64,000 nt of DNA, taken from an uncultured Chloroflexota bacterium (GTDB taxonomy: Bacteria > Chloroflexota > Anaerolineae > Aggregatilineales > Phototrophicaceae). The translations under genes and the position numbers were made by a program. The notes beneath the pieces are model-generated. The model saw only the letters and a program-made list of their open reading frames with translations, had not been told where the DNA came from and did not search any database. Shown one piece after another: positions 1 through 8,301 of the stretch (position 1 is the stretch's first letter; every line of letters begins with the position of its first letter). The stretch is from contig CALJKV010000040.1 of NCBI GenBank assembly GCA_937974245.1, positions 1 to 64,000 on the forward strand, written 5' to 3'.

Positions 1-95
1 TGCTCATGCCCCCATTTTAACCTGATGTTGGTCGACTTTCGACCTCTGGCTTAGCCAAAACCAAGTTAGTCAATTGCAGAGTACATGGGGTATCA

Positions 96-680
96 GTGTG
101 GGATACCCAGCTTCAAGGAGCTATACAACAAGATTTGATTATCACACAAGAAGGACAGCCTATAATCACGGTAGACGACCTTGAAGTGGCACAGTTTATC
201 TATCTTCTGCTCCACAATGAAAGACTGCGCGATGTAATTGACACAGTTGGGGAAAAAGCGGTGCTTATTTTGGGAAGTTTCCAAGATGAGCGAAAAGTTG
301 TCTTAGACGCGATTCGGGATGAACTCCGCAAACGAAATTATATCCCCATCTTGTTTGACTTTGAGAAACCTTCTAGCCGTGACTTGACCGAAACGGTTTC
401 CACTTTGGCACACATGGCGCGGTTTATTATTGCCGACATCACTGACGCTAAAAGTATTCCGGCAGAGTTACAGACGATTGTGCCGAATTTGCCATCTGTA
501 GCCGTGCAGCCAATCATTCATGTTGACGATTATGAATATGCGCTATTTGAACACATTAAACGGTATCCCTGGGTACTTGAGGTTCACCAGTACCGCGACC
601 AAGAGCAGCTTATCACGGAAATCAGTGAAAAGGTGATCGAACCGGCAGAGGCGAAAGTTAAGGAACTGAGACCGGGGTAA
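96..680 (+). CDS. TIR-like/nucleotide-sensing domain protein, probably 5'-truncated
   Basis: A 194-residue protein from a GTG start. It resembles the C-terminal domain that follows pentapeptide repeats in a family of large cyanobacterial-type proteins: a hydrophobic AQFIYLLLHNE helix, then KAVLILGSF, a charged helix, PILFDFEKP and the core RFIIADITDAKSIP. This last part resembles TIR or deoxyribosyltransferase-like Rossmann folds. The frame is open back to position 21, and residues encoded just before the GTG (TKLVNCRVHG) look like the end of pentapeptide repeats. The gene is therefore probably the remnant of a longer protein, cut by the TAA at 18-20. It lies 75 bases upstream of a second TIR gene on the same strand. 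Family assignment is from memory of the motif; the function is unknown. Confidence 0.55.
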   Translation: MWDTQLQGAIQQDLIITQEGQPIITVDDLEVAQFIYLLLHNERLRDVIDTVGEKAVLILGSFQDERKVVLDAIRDELRKRNYIPILFDFEKPSSRDLTETVSTLAHMARFIIADITDAKSIPAELQTIVPNLPSVAVQPIIHVDDYEYALFEHIKRYPWVLEVHQYRDQEQLITEISEKVIEPAEAKVKELRPG

Positions 681-755
681 ATTATGTTTTTGTTTTGCCG
701 TGCTGCTATTGAGCAGATGATGGTTACAATCGTTTAGTATAAGTGGAGCAACTCG

Positions 756-1577
756 ATGGTGAAAATATTTATCAGCTATAGCCATAGAGATAGGCTGTTT
801 CTTGATGACGTTATCAATGTATTGAGCAGAGCTTTTCTTAATGACCACATTTGGTTTGATGATAAGATTCCGGGTGGCTATGAATGGGAAGATAGCATTT
901 TTACTGAAATTTCTGAATGTGACTTGTTTATAAGCTTGCTATCAGACGATGCTATCAATTCTTCAAACTGTCGATCTGAGCTTAGGGAAGCGATCCGATT
1001 AAGAAAACACATTCTACCTGTAGTTATAAAAATCCAAACAGATATATCTAATGTGCCTAGCGATTTGTCATACCATCTAGAGAAGATACAACGTATAGAT
1101 TTATCTAGAGGAGTTAAAGAACATGAATCTCTGGCTACTTTCCTTGGAGCAGTGAGTGGATTGAGAGAGGCTGCTAGGGCGAAACAGATTGGGACACTTG
1201 AGTCTGAGTTGGATGACAGAGAAAAGGGTACATCAAGAGATTGGAAAAAGCACCGAACTGGAAATATTTATTGGTTAGCTTCCAATCTGACTCTCGCGAT
1301 AACAATTGCACAAGTAAGTGATCCTAATGATGTGAAAGATTATGTTCGGAAGACTCTTTGGCACGTGTATGAGCTTGAACTTGATGAGACAATAAAGAGG
1401 CGTTTTGAAGGACTTTGGGAAAAGACTTGTTCTTTTGCACAGACAGATTGGGACGACTCCGAAAAACGTGAAAAGATCGCTATAGAATTGAACGAATTAC
1501 TTATCACGGTTGCATCTGATATGCAACGTCATACAGATTTTCGCCCTCATCCAACTGATGACTGGAAAAAATGCTAG
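756..1577 (+). CDS. TIR domain protein
   Basis: A 273-residue protein with an N-terminal TIR-2 domain (about residues 1-130). The opening VKIFISYSHRDR is followed by an IWFDDKI box 2 and the motif SSNCRSELREA, whose Glu is the position used for NAD hydrolysis in enzymatic TIR domains. The C-terminal half (about 150-273) is helical with no family I recognise; it contains WLASNLTLAITIAQ and an aromatic, acidic tail. A GGAG precedes the ATG by eight bases. The region is visibly more AT-rich than the metabolic genes after 2.1 kb, which fits horizontal acquisition. Bacterial TIR proteins often act as NAD-degrading defence effectors. That role is inference here, because no partner sensor gene is visible in the window. 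Confidence 0.75.
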   Translation: MVKIFISYSHRDRLFLDDVINVLSRAFLNDHIWFDDKIPGGYEWEDSIFTEISECDLFISLLSDDAINSSNCRSELREAIRLRKHILPVVIKIQTDISNVPSDLSYHLEKIQRIDLSRGVKEHESLATFLGAVSGLREAARAKQIGTLESELDDREKGTSRDWKKHRTGNIYWLASNLTLAITIAQVSDPNDVKDYVRKTLWHVYELELDETIKRRFEGLWEKTCSFAQTDWDDSEKREKIAIELNELLITVASDMQRHTDFRPHPTDDWKKC

Positions 1578-1617
1578 TCGGAGAGTTTTTGAGGTGTCTT
1601 TGAGGAGGCATAATCAT

Positions 1618-1664
1618 AATGACTCTTAATCAATTGGTTGTAGGTTCAAGTCCTACCAGGGTCA
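1618..1664 (+). tRNA. 3' fragment of tRNA-Lys (CUU)
   Basis: This is the 3' part of a tRNA only. The anticodon loop CTCTTAA (1623-1629, anticodon CTT) sits between short, partly paired arms. A perfect T stem GTAGG/CCTAC (1640-1644 and 1652-1656) encloses TTCAAGT, followed by the acceptor strand CAGGGTC and A. No D arm or matching 5' acceptor strand (GACCCTG) is found in the 100 bases upstream, so it cannot be a functional tRNA by itself. Such 3' fragments are the usual scar or attachment site left by elements that integrate into tRNA genes. Confidence 0.7.
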
Positions 1665-1930
1665 CTTAGCGAGAGTAAACTCGAACATTGACCAGCCATC
1701 GCGCTGGTTTTTGTTTTTCCCTTGACCGCCCTACTACCATTGTTCTGATGTACCCGCGTTTTGACATGTCCCAGGTATGAGAACGGGGGGAGTAGCTCAA
1801 GCCGGGTAATCTTCCCCTCCGGGTTGGCCGCAACCCGCTCGACCATCTGACACAGCAGCACCGTACTGGCCTCGCTCAATCGAATAGCCAATTTTGTGCG
1901 CCGATACCAACTGCCATACACCCTCCTCAT
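1646..1930 (-). pseudogene. Recombinase C-terminal remnant (tentative)
   Basis: A 94-codon open frame. Its middle, KITRLELLPPFSYL, followed by a basic GKTKTSAMAGQCS tail, resembles the extreme C-terminus of large serine recombinases. No catalytic resolvase domain is present upstream; the frame is closed by TGA near 2009. If it is a gene at all, it is a C-terminal fragment. It ends inside the tRNA-Lys fragment on the opposite strand, the arrangement expected for an integrase next to its attachment site. The 200 bases between 1931 and 2130 hold nothing else that I can identify. The family call is a pattern match only. Confidence 0.4.
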
Positions 1931-2130
1931 TTTCGACGCTTTAGATCTCGAACCCCGGTGAGTGAAAGGGAATTGTCCTGATGTATTGCTCTTTCCGTAA
2001 CCCGTATTTCACATCAGTTTACTCATCACGCCTCACCTGCGCATAAAGCACTGAGGACCATCAAACCGGGCCAAGACCACCTCGGTCTCAGAAAGGAGGG
2101 AGGGATGTCGCTAATCAGAGAAAATATCTG

Positions 2131-3150
2131 CTACACCACGACCACTCCCTTGATACCTTCATACCGACTGGATGCTTGCAGAGCATCTTCAATGCCGTCC
2201 AGGCTGACCGTGTGTGTAAACATATCCTTCATCAAGGCGTTATCACTTTGGGCCAGAACATCCAGCGCCTGGCGGAAATGCTGTGGGCCAAATCCAAAAG
2301 TGCCCAGAATGCGGATTTCATCATAGTGGATACGGTTGACCGGTAGTGTGAGCATGGCATCTTTTGGCATCCCCGCGAAGATGTTCACCGCGCCACCTTT
2401 TGCCACGAGCTGTAACGCTTCCTGCACGACATCTGCATTGCCGACAGAAACGATGATTTTTTCCAGTCCGTATGGTGTATGCTGCTTCAGTTCATCAACC
2501 AGGTTCTGTGTCGAAACATCAATCACGACATCCGCAACTTGCCGGGCAAAATCCAGGCGATGCGGTGTGATACCGCTAAGAATGACCGGCGAAGCTCCCC
2601 AAGCCTTGCCAAGTACCGCCTGCAATAACCCCATTGGGCCATCACCCATAATGAGTAATGATTGTCCGGCACGCAAATCAAGCGCTTCCAGACCGTGAAT
2701 ACAACACGCCAGAGGCTCAGTCAGCGAGGCGGTCATGAAGTCCAGATGATCGGGCAGCTTGAACAGTGCCTGATCTGCGATCCTCCTGGGGACACGTACC
2801 ATCTCCGCGAATCCACCGGGGTCCATAGAGGACTCGAACAAATTCTCACACAGGCTGTAATGACCTCGACGGCACGCCTCGCAGGACAGGCAAGGCGCAT
2901 ACGGCGCGGCCACAACCCGATCCCCGATTGCAAAAACAGGATGCTGTGATTCGACAACGATTCCGACCACTTCGTGTCCCAGCACGCTGCCCGGCGGGAT
3001 AAGGGGGTGGCCGCGAACATAGGTTTTTACATCCGTTCCACAGATACCGCACGCTTTCATAGTGAGGAGAACCTCACCGTCGCCACAGATTGGTTCTGGC
3101 AAGCTCTCAATAGTGATACTGCGTGGCCCGTGATATCTTGCTGCTTTCAT
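2131..3150 (-). CDS. Zinc-dependent alcohol/polyol dehydrogenase (MDR family)
   Basis: A 339-residue medium-chain dehydrogenase. The catalytic zinc site is CGICGTD (Cys37) with GHE (His59-Glu60). The structural zinc site is Cys87, Cys90, Cys93 and Cys101 in PCLSCEACRRGHYSLC. The Rossmann nucleotide-binding loop is GDGPMGLL near residue 170. Proteins of this type (sorbitol, threonine and galactitol dehydrogenases) oxidise a secondary alcohol of a sugar or polyol using NAD. It is the last gene of the minus-strand operon that begins with the SorC regulator at 11112, and follows the TIM-barrel isomerase by 36 bases. The exact substrate cannot be read from the sequence. Confidence 0.85.
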   Translation of the reverse strand: MKAARYHGPRSITIESLPEPICGDGEVLLTMKACGICGTDVKTYVRGHPLIPPGSVLGHEVVGIVVESQHPVFAIGDRVVAAPYAPCLSCEACRRGHYSLCENLFESSMDPGGFAEMVRVPRRIADQALFKLPDHLDFMTASLTEPLACCIHGLEALDLRAGQSLLIMGDGPMGLLQAVLGKAWGASPVILSGITPHRLDFARQVADVVIDVSTQNLVDELKQHTPYGLEKIIVSVGNADVVQEALQLVAKGGAVNIFAGMPKDAMLTLPVNRIHYDEIRILGTFGFGPQHFRQALDVLAQSDNALMKDMFTHTVSLDGIEDALQASSRYEGIKGVVVV

Positions 3151-3186
3151 AAATTCTCGACCTTGTTATGGTGCTGCCTTGCGAAA

Positions 3187-4014
3187 TCAGGTTTCTGACT
3201 CATTATGCCAGCGTTCAAACAATGGATTGAGCAACGCTGTACAATCCTGAAGAGCTTTCACCGGATCTGGTTTCATCGTTTCGGGCAGTAGTTCCAGGAT
3301 AAAATTCCCGGCAAACCCCCTGCTCCATAATGCGCCGATAATTGCCGGCCAATCAACCGATCCCTGTCCCGGTGGGGTATGGCGTTGATTCGTTTCCAGG
3401 TCAAAATCACTGGCGTGTACATGCGCAATAGATGGCAGGTCACGGAGATAGACCATCGGGTCCTGCTGCATTTGGTAGGTATGGGTAACGTCAAAAGTAT
3501 AGCTCAGATTACGGCGATCAATCTGCTTCGCAAAGGCGATCATGGTTTCTGGTGAACTGCCCACCGGGGAACCGGGCGTATTTTCCAGCGCGATGACAAC
3601 ATCATGACGGATCGCGCTATCGCACAGTAGTCGCAAATTGGCGAGTGTCGCATCCAGGAAAGAATCTCTGGACATATTCGCCCAGGGGCCATGAATCACA
3701 ATCGTCGTACACTTCAGCGCCCCTGCCAGTTCGCCGAGGCCACGACATATTTCCTGCCCGAAAGCAAAGGCTGATGGATACGGATTATAGAGAAAAGGCG
3801 CGAGAATCTGGGGGAAGTGAATACCGCAGAACTCAAAACGTCCATCGCTCAGTTCAAAAAGCGTATCCGCAAACTCCGGGAAGCATTCTTGCGGGGATTG
3901 CGGCATCAATTCAATCCCATTCCACGGTTGCTGGGCAAGAATATCAAATGTATCCTGCAAAGAAAGTGGGAAAAATGCCGCCGTACTCACACCTAATCTT
4001 AGTTTGCCGTCCAA
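3187..4014 (-). CDS. Sugar phosphate isomerase/epimerase (xylose isomerase-like TIM barrel)
   Basis: A 275-residue AP-endonuclease-2/xylose-isomerase-type TIM barrel. Recognisable blocks are VIHGPWANMSRD, VIALENTPGS (metal-ligand Glu), LSYTFDVTHTYQ, HVHASDFD with RHTPPGQG, and FILELLPET. Together these give the usual Glu/Asp/His/Glu divalent-metal site of sugar epimerases and isomerases. The start is a TTG with AGAGGAG about nine bases upstream; no ATG fits. It lies between the substrate-binding protein and the dehydrogenase of the same operon, so it probably processes the imported sugar. The substrate is unknown. Confidence 0.8.
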   Translation of the reverse strand: MDGKLRLGVSTAAFFPLSLQDTFDILAQQPWNGIELMPQSPQECFPEFADTLFELSDGRFEFCGIHFPQILAPFLYNPYPSAFAFGQEICRGLGELAGALKCTTIVIHGPWANMSRDSFLDATLANLRLLCDSAIRHDVVIALENTPGSPVGSSPETMIAFAKQIDRRNLSYTFDVTHTYQMQQDPMVYLRDLPSIAHVHASDFDLETNQRHTPPGQGSVDWPAIIGALWSRGFAGNFILELLPETMKPDPVKALQDCTALLNPLFERWHNESET

Positions 4015-4064
4015 AAACCCGTCTCCTCTGAAGTCTCATCATTCGAGGGTATCACATGCCCCAG

Positions 4065-4085
4065 GGGCGGGTATTGTGCCCGCCC
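4065..4085 (-). terminator. Intercistronic hairpin after a substrate-binding-protein gene
   Basis: A perfect 7-bp stem, GGGCGGG/CCCGCCC, with a 7-base loop. It lies 24 bases past the stop of the substrate-binding protein and before the isomerase. No T-run follows on the minus strand, so it is more likely an mRNA-stabilising or attenuating stem-loop than a full terminator. Confidence 0.5.
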
Positions 4086-4109
4086 TCTGAGGAGATCCTT
4101 CAACTGCTG

Positions 4110-5357
4110 TTAATTGCCCATCTCCGCGATCAAAGCGGCGGCGGCGGCATCTAATGCTTCCTGCGGTGTAGCCTGTTCTAGTTCAACCTGTTCGATTGCA
4201 TCGGCCAGCAGGCCGTCCATCGTCCCCATTTCCCAGAAATGCGGGTACTGGCTGGCAACCGCGAGCTGCTCAAACCCGGCTGCAAAGGCGGGTTGTTCCT
4301 CAAATGCGGTCACCACTTCTTCGGATTCTGCCGCTGCTGTCTGGATCGGGACATACCCCGTTGCCAGTGTCCAGGCGATGCTGTTTTCCGGGGCGATGAG
4401 CCACTTGAGGAAGCGCCAGGTCGCCAGTTCATGGGCTTCGTCGCTGGGGAACATCGCCAGCGCAGCACCGCCCACTGTCGCCCCACGACTCACGTTGCCA
4501 GGCAGGAAGTCCGTGCCAAAGGCGAATTGGGCACCAGCAGCCACGCGGCCAATATTGCCGGTGGAGGACATCCAGAACGCGACACGCCCGGCGATAAACA
4601 GGTCGCGAGAATCGCCATGCTGTGCCGGGGGCATCAAGCCCTGGTCAATCAGACTCTTCCAGAATTCCATCGCACCATAACCGGCTTCCGAGTTAAACAG
4701 CGGCGCGGATGAATCTTCGTTCATGATCTGGCCGCCGTTCTGGAGGATCAGCCCTTTAAGCCACCAGGCCTCATCGCGTACTTCGATGCCAATCGTTCCC
4801 GGCACTGCATCCACCACGGTTTGCGCCTGTGCAACCAGTTCATCCCATGTCTGGGGCGGAGTTGCGGGGTCCAGCCCGGCCTGGGTCATCAGGTCCTGAT
4901 TGTAGTACATGACCATCGTGCTGTTATTGAACGGCAGTGAGCAGATGTGCCCTTCGTAGGCGTTATAGTCCCACAACACCTGCCAGTAGTCTTCCATATT
5001 GATGCCTTCGTCGCCGTTCATGTAGTCTTCGATCAGGTAGTTCCCTTCACGACAGGTCCACAGCGGCGCGGCAGCGACCAGACCGCCATCCGGCAGTTCG
5101 CCACTTTCAATACCGGCAATGAGTTTCGTAGCGGTTTCGCCGTAGTCACCACTGAAAGTGCCTTCAACGGTAATACCGTACTCATTGGTTGTATTGAACT
5201 CGTCAATCAACGCTTGCAGCATCTCGCCCTGGGTACCACTGATCGCGTACCAGAAAGAAATTGTCACCGGTTCAGATGACTGAGCCGAAACGCCCAGCAT
5301 CCCCGCAGTCATGAGGAACAGAGCCGAAAGTATGAGCCAAAACGCAAGTTTCTTCAT
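4110..5357 (-). CDS. Carbohydrate ABC transporter substrate-binding protein (CUT1)
   Basis: A 415-residue extracellular solute-binding protein of family 1. It has an N-terminal signal peptide (basic MKK, then a hydrophobic stretch ending around GVSAQS). The mature start ISFWYAISGTQGEMLQALIDEFN is typical of sugar-binding proteins. Later motifs WDELVAQAQTV and the domain-2 helices also fit. It delivers a sugar to the two permeases encoded just upstream on the same strand (5467-7256). The ATG is preceded by AAGGA eight bases away. A GAAATCGGTTTTC box lies 40 bases upstream. No ATPase is encoded in this operon. Confidence 0.9.
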   Translation of the reverse strand: MKKLAFWLILSALFLMTAGMLGVSAQSSEPVTISFWYAISGTQGEMLQALIDEFNTTNEYGITVEGTFSGDYGETATKLIAGIESGELPDGGLVAAAPLWTCREGNYLIEDYMNGDEGINMEDYWQVLWDYNAYEGHICSLPFNNSTMVMYYNQDLMTQAGLDPATPPQTWDELVAQAQTVVDAVPGTIGIEVRDEAWWLKGLILQNGGQIMNEDSSAPLFNSEAGYGAMEFWKSLIDQGLMPPAQHGDSRDLFIAGRVAFWMSSTGNIGRVAAGAQFAFGTDFLPGNVSRGATVGGAALAMFPSDEAHELATWRFLKWLIAPENSIAWTLATGYVPIQTAAAESEEVVTAFEEQPAFAAGFEQLAVASQYPHFWEMGTMDGLLADAIEQVELEQATPQEALDAAAAALIAEMGN

Positions 5358-5397
5358 GATAAAAATCCTTTCCTGAAAACTGTCAATGAGTTAGGTT

Positions 5398-5410
5398 GAA
5401 ATCGGTTTTC
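5398..5410. promoter_or_regulatory. LacI-like operator candidate
   Basis: GAAATCGGTTTTC lies upstream of the substrate-binding-protein gene. Its core AAATCGGTTT is identical to the second half of the operator-like pair at 63747-63770 in front of the maltodextrin operon. It could be read by the LacI regulator encoded at 57939-58979 or by a paralogue. The assignment is weak. Confidence 0.3.
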
Positions 5411-5466
5411 TAAAATCCGGGCAAAGCACCTCCTATGTTGATCTAAAGAACGCATCCAATTGTTTC

Positions 5467-6303
5467 TTATCCTTTTGTTCCGGTCATAGCTATACCTTCA
5501 ATGAACTGTCGCTGTGCCGCGAAGAACAGGAGGATAATCGGGATAACGGCCATCAATGCGCCGGCCATCATATAATTCAGCTGAGCGCCACTCTCCTCGA
5601 CAAAGAACCGCAGCCCGATAGGAAGCGTTCGCATCGCCTGGGTATTGGTCACGATCAGCGGCCAGAGATAGGAATCCCACTCCGAGAGAAAAATGAACAG
5701 GGTAATTGTTGCCAGCGCGGGGCGTGCCAGTGGCAGGATAATCTGCATGAGAATACGCAGCCGACCGGCACCATCTACCCGCGCAGCATCTTCTAACTCG
5801 CGGGGTAAACCGGCGAAGAACTGCCGCAGAAAGAACACAGCGAAAGCATTCGCCAGGAACGGGATAACCAGCGCCTGGTAGGTATCTATCCAACCCAACC
5901 GGCTGACCAGCAGGAAGAGCGGCAGCATCGTTACCTGGTTAGGAATTACCAGGGTTGCCAGGTAGAGAATAAACAGGAAGTTCCGGCCAAAAAACTCAAT
6001 CCGCGCAAAAGCGTATGCCGCCAGAGCGGAGGTTATGACCTGGCTGACTGTGATAAGGATCGTCACCAGCAGGCTGTTGAAGTAGAACCGCACGAAAGGC
6101 ACGGTCTCCAGCACATGACTGAAGTTGTCCCAATGAAATTCCTGCGGGAAAAAGGTCGGTGGGTAAACATAAACTTCCTGATTCCCCTTGAACGCGGTGA
6201 ATACCATCCAGATGAATGGGAAAATCATCACCAGGCTGACAGTAGATAGCAGGATGTAACTGGCCCAGCGACCGAAAAAGAGTCCCGTACGATAGCTCGT
6301 CAT
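5467..6303 (-). CDS. Carbohydrate ABC transporter permease (MalG type)
   Basis: Inner-membrane permease of about 278 residues with six hydrophobic segments and the MalG-type start (short cytoplasmic tail, first membrane segment, then FPFIWMVFTAFK). The EAA loop reads RELEDAARVDGAGRLRILMQIILPLARPAL, here given only as its span near residues 180-210, and contacts the ATPase. The start at 6303 is chosen because its ATG overlaps the stop of the upstream permease (ATGA), which implies translational coupling. A longer reading would run into that gene. It pairs with the MalF-type subunit at 6300-7256. Confidence 0.88.
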   Translation of the reverse strand: MTSYRTGLFFGRWASYILLSTVSLVMIFPFIWMVFTAFKGNQEVYVYPPTFFPQEFHWDNFSHVLETVPFVRFYFNSLLVTILITVSQVITSALAAYAFARIEFFGRNFLFILYLATLVIPNQVTMLPLFLLVSRLGWIDTYQALVIPFLANAFAVFFLRQFFAGLPRELEDAARVDGAGRLRILMQIILPLARPALATITLFIFLSEWDSYLWPLIVTNTQAMRTLPIGLRFFVEESGAQLNYMMAGALMAVIPIILLFFAAQRQFIEGIAMTGTKG

Positions 6304-7256
6304 TCGTAATTTACCCTCGGTTCGATAAAGCGTCGCTGGACGTATGTAATGCAAAGCACCACCGCTAACAGAATGAACGACACCGCCGCCGCCTGCCCGA
6401 ATTTAAATTCCTGGAATGCCAGACGGTACAGGTAGAAAACAATGACCTCGGCGCTATTGAGTGGCCCGCCATCCGGCGCAAGTACATGGATCAAGGAAAA
6501 GACCTTGAACGAGTTGATGATGCCGACAACCAGCACGAAAAAAGTAACCGGGGATAGCAGGGGAAACGTGATGAAACGAAACCGCTGCCAGGCGGATGCG
6601 CCGTCTATTTCGGCTGCTTCGTAGTACATTCGGGAAATACTCTGCAACCCGGCCAGGAAAATAACCACGTCGTACCCCAAACCCTTCCAGAGGGCGACGA
6701 ATGCTACCGAAGGCATTGCCAGATTCGGGTCGCGCAGCCAGCGTTGTGCCGGGAGTCCCAGCGATTCCAACAGACTGTTGAGCAGTCCGAAACTGGGGTT
6801 ATAGATCACCCGCCAGATCGCGGCGACAGCCACGACCGATGTAATCACCGGCAGGAAATAGGCCATACGAAAGAAACCAATCCCGCGTAATTTCTGGTTC
6901 AGCAGCAGGGCAATACCCAGCGCGAGAACCATATCGAGCGGGATTTTAATCGCGCTGAAGTAAAGTGTATTTTTGAAGGCGTTCCAGAATTCGGGTTCAC
7001 TTAATGTGTAGGTGTAATTCTGCAAGCCAATAAAAGCATCGGGTGTCGAGCGTGCTTCCCAACTGGTAAAACTCAGGTTAAAAGCCCAGGCGATAGGAAT
7101 ATAAGTGAAGATTAGCAGGGCTATCAGCGATGGCGAAAGGAAAGCCAGTCCGGTGAGGAAATCACGCCGCCGCCGTGGTGTCTGCCACTGGAATTTGAAT
7201 TCACTGAGATTTCTTCGCCCGTAATTCAGGATACCGGACAGAAAATTCGAAAACAT
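6300..7256 (-). CDS. Carbohydrate ABC transporter permease (MalF type)
   Basis: A 318-residue membrane permease. After a basic N-terminus comes the first membrane helix (FLTGLAFLSPSLIALLIF). A periplasmic region contains GLQNYTYTL. The EAA loop (YYEAAEIDGASAWQRFRFITFP) is followed by the last helices. The start at 7256 (ATG) overlaps the stop of the ADP-ribosylglycohydrolase gene by one base (TAATG). Upstream in-frame residues are the out-of-frame shadow of that gene and are not part of this one. It forms the heterodimeric channel with the MalG-type protein. Confidence 0.88.
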   Translation of the reverse strand: MFSNFLSGILNYGRRNLSEFKFQWQTPRRRRDFLTGLAFLSPSLIALLIFTYIPIAWAFNLSFTSWEARSTPDAFIGLQNYTYTLSEPEFWNAFKNTLYFSAIKIPLDMVLALGIALLLNQKLRGIGFFRMAYFLPVITSVVAVAAIWRVIYNPSFGLLNSLLESLGLPAQRWLRDPNLAMPSVAFVALWKGLGYDVVIFLAGLQSISRMYYEAAEIDGASAWQRFRFITFPLLSPVTFFVLVVGIINSFKVFSLIHVLAPDGGPLNSAEVIVFYLYRLAFQEFKFGQAAAVSFILLAVVLCITYVQRRFIEPRVNYE

Positions 7257-8299
7257 TATTCCCTCTCCTGCCGCTTTTGCCGGATAACAATGAGCCTGTG
7301 CGCGGTTCCCGCTATATCCAGGCTGTTGGTTGTCTCTACCTGTGCAAGCCACTCGCGGTTGATGGCCTGCAGCCCACGCCACCCGCCACACAAAGCCCCC
7401 GTCATTGAAGCCAGGGTATCCGAATCGCCGCCCAGATTGGCTGCCCACAGCATAGCCCGCTGCGGATCGCCATCGGCCAACCCTGCCAGCCCAATAGCAC
7501 ACGGTAGAAGCTGTTCTGCGTACATATCCACGCCAATCAGTTCATACAGACGCAGCAGCACGGTTTCTTGGGGAAGGGTATGGATCCAGTCCAGTACGTA
7601 ATCGATCCGTTTCTCAATGGGGGGTGCCCAGCTCCAGTCACCATAGTTTCTGCCAATGACCGCGCCATCTTTGGCGGCAGCACTAATCGAATGAATATCT
7701 GCGCCGGGTTCCAGCGTCGCCACCAGCGCGAAGGCCATCGCCATCGCTCCGGAAATCGCATTCCGGGTATAGTGGCTCACCGCACAAGACGCGACGACTT
7801 GTTCTGCCAGTTTGTCACGATCAGAAAAAACAATCGCTAACGGCGCAACCCGCATCGCTGCGCCTACACTGGTGCCCCCGCGCGGGACTTCGCTTAGTGG
7901 TTTGCCTTCTCCGAGTGCTGCCAGTGTTTTGAGTGTGGATGGCCCGACGAAGCGGTTCGCCTGTACACGCGCTGATTGCCCCCACTCCAGCAAGCGCCGG
8001 GCGAATTCAAGCGGGTCAATGCTCTCATGGTCAATCAACATCTGCGCCAGCAGCATGGTGTGGTCGGTATCATCCGTCACTGCACCTACCGGCAGGTTGT
8101 GGTGCGGGTGGCTGGCGTTCGCAATAGTAAGCTGGGTTATCCGGCCGTACCATTCCTTAATGAGGTCTGGCGTGAGGAACTCGCTGGGCATTCCCAGTGC
8201 ATCGCCAATTGCAACGCCTGCCAGCATTCCGGCGGCACGCTCAAGGGTAGAATCCTCTACCGAGCGGTTCAGGTCTGACGGAGTGATCTGAGGGGACAT
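7256..8299 (-). CDS. ADP-ribosylglycohydrolase family protein
   Basis: A 347-residue ARH/DraG-family protein. It shows the starting GMLAGVAIGDALGMPSE, the metal-binding TDDTDHTML and the C-terminal GGDSDTLASMTGALCG, which supply the two-metal site. The family cleaves ADP-ribose or other N- or O-ribosyl bonds. Members in sugar operons probably act on small ribosides rather than on proteins. The ATG at 8299 is chosen because the homology begins about 20 residues later and because it sits two bases from the stop of the NAD-kinase-like gene. A second member of the family is at 44697-45779. Confidence 0.85.
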   Translation of the reverse strand: MSPQITPSDLNRSVEDSTLERAAGMLAGVAIGDALGMPSEFLTPDLIKEWYGRITQLTIANASHPHHNLPVGAVTDDTDHTMLLAQMLIDHESIDPLEFARRLLEWGQSARVQANRFVGPSTLKTLAALGEGKPLSEVPRGGTSVGAAMRVAPLAIVFSDRDKLAEQVVASCAVSHYTRNAISGAMAMAFALVATLEPGADIHSISAAAKDGAVIGRNYGDWSWAPPIEKRIDYVLDWIHTLPQETVLLRLYELIGVDMYAEQLLPCAIGLAGLADGDPQRAMLWAANLGGDSDTLASMTGALCGGWRGLQAINREWLAQVETTNSLDIAGTAHRLIVIRQKRQERE

Positions 8300-8301
8300 C
8301 C

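Noticed and set aside
1560..1664. Complete tRNA-Lys
   Set aside because: Only the anticodon arm, T arm and 3' acceptor strand are found; no D arm or 5' acceptor strand upstream.
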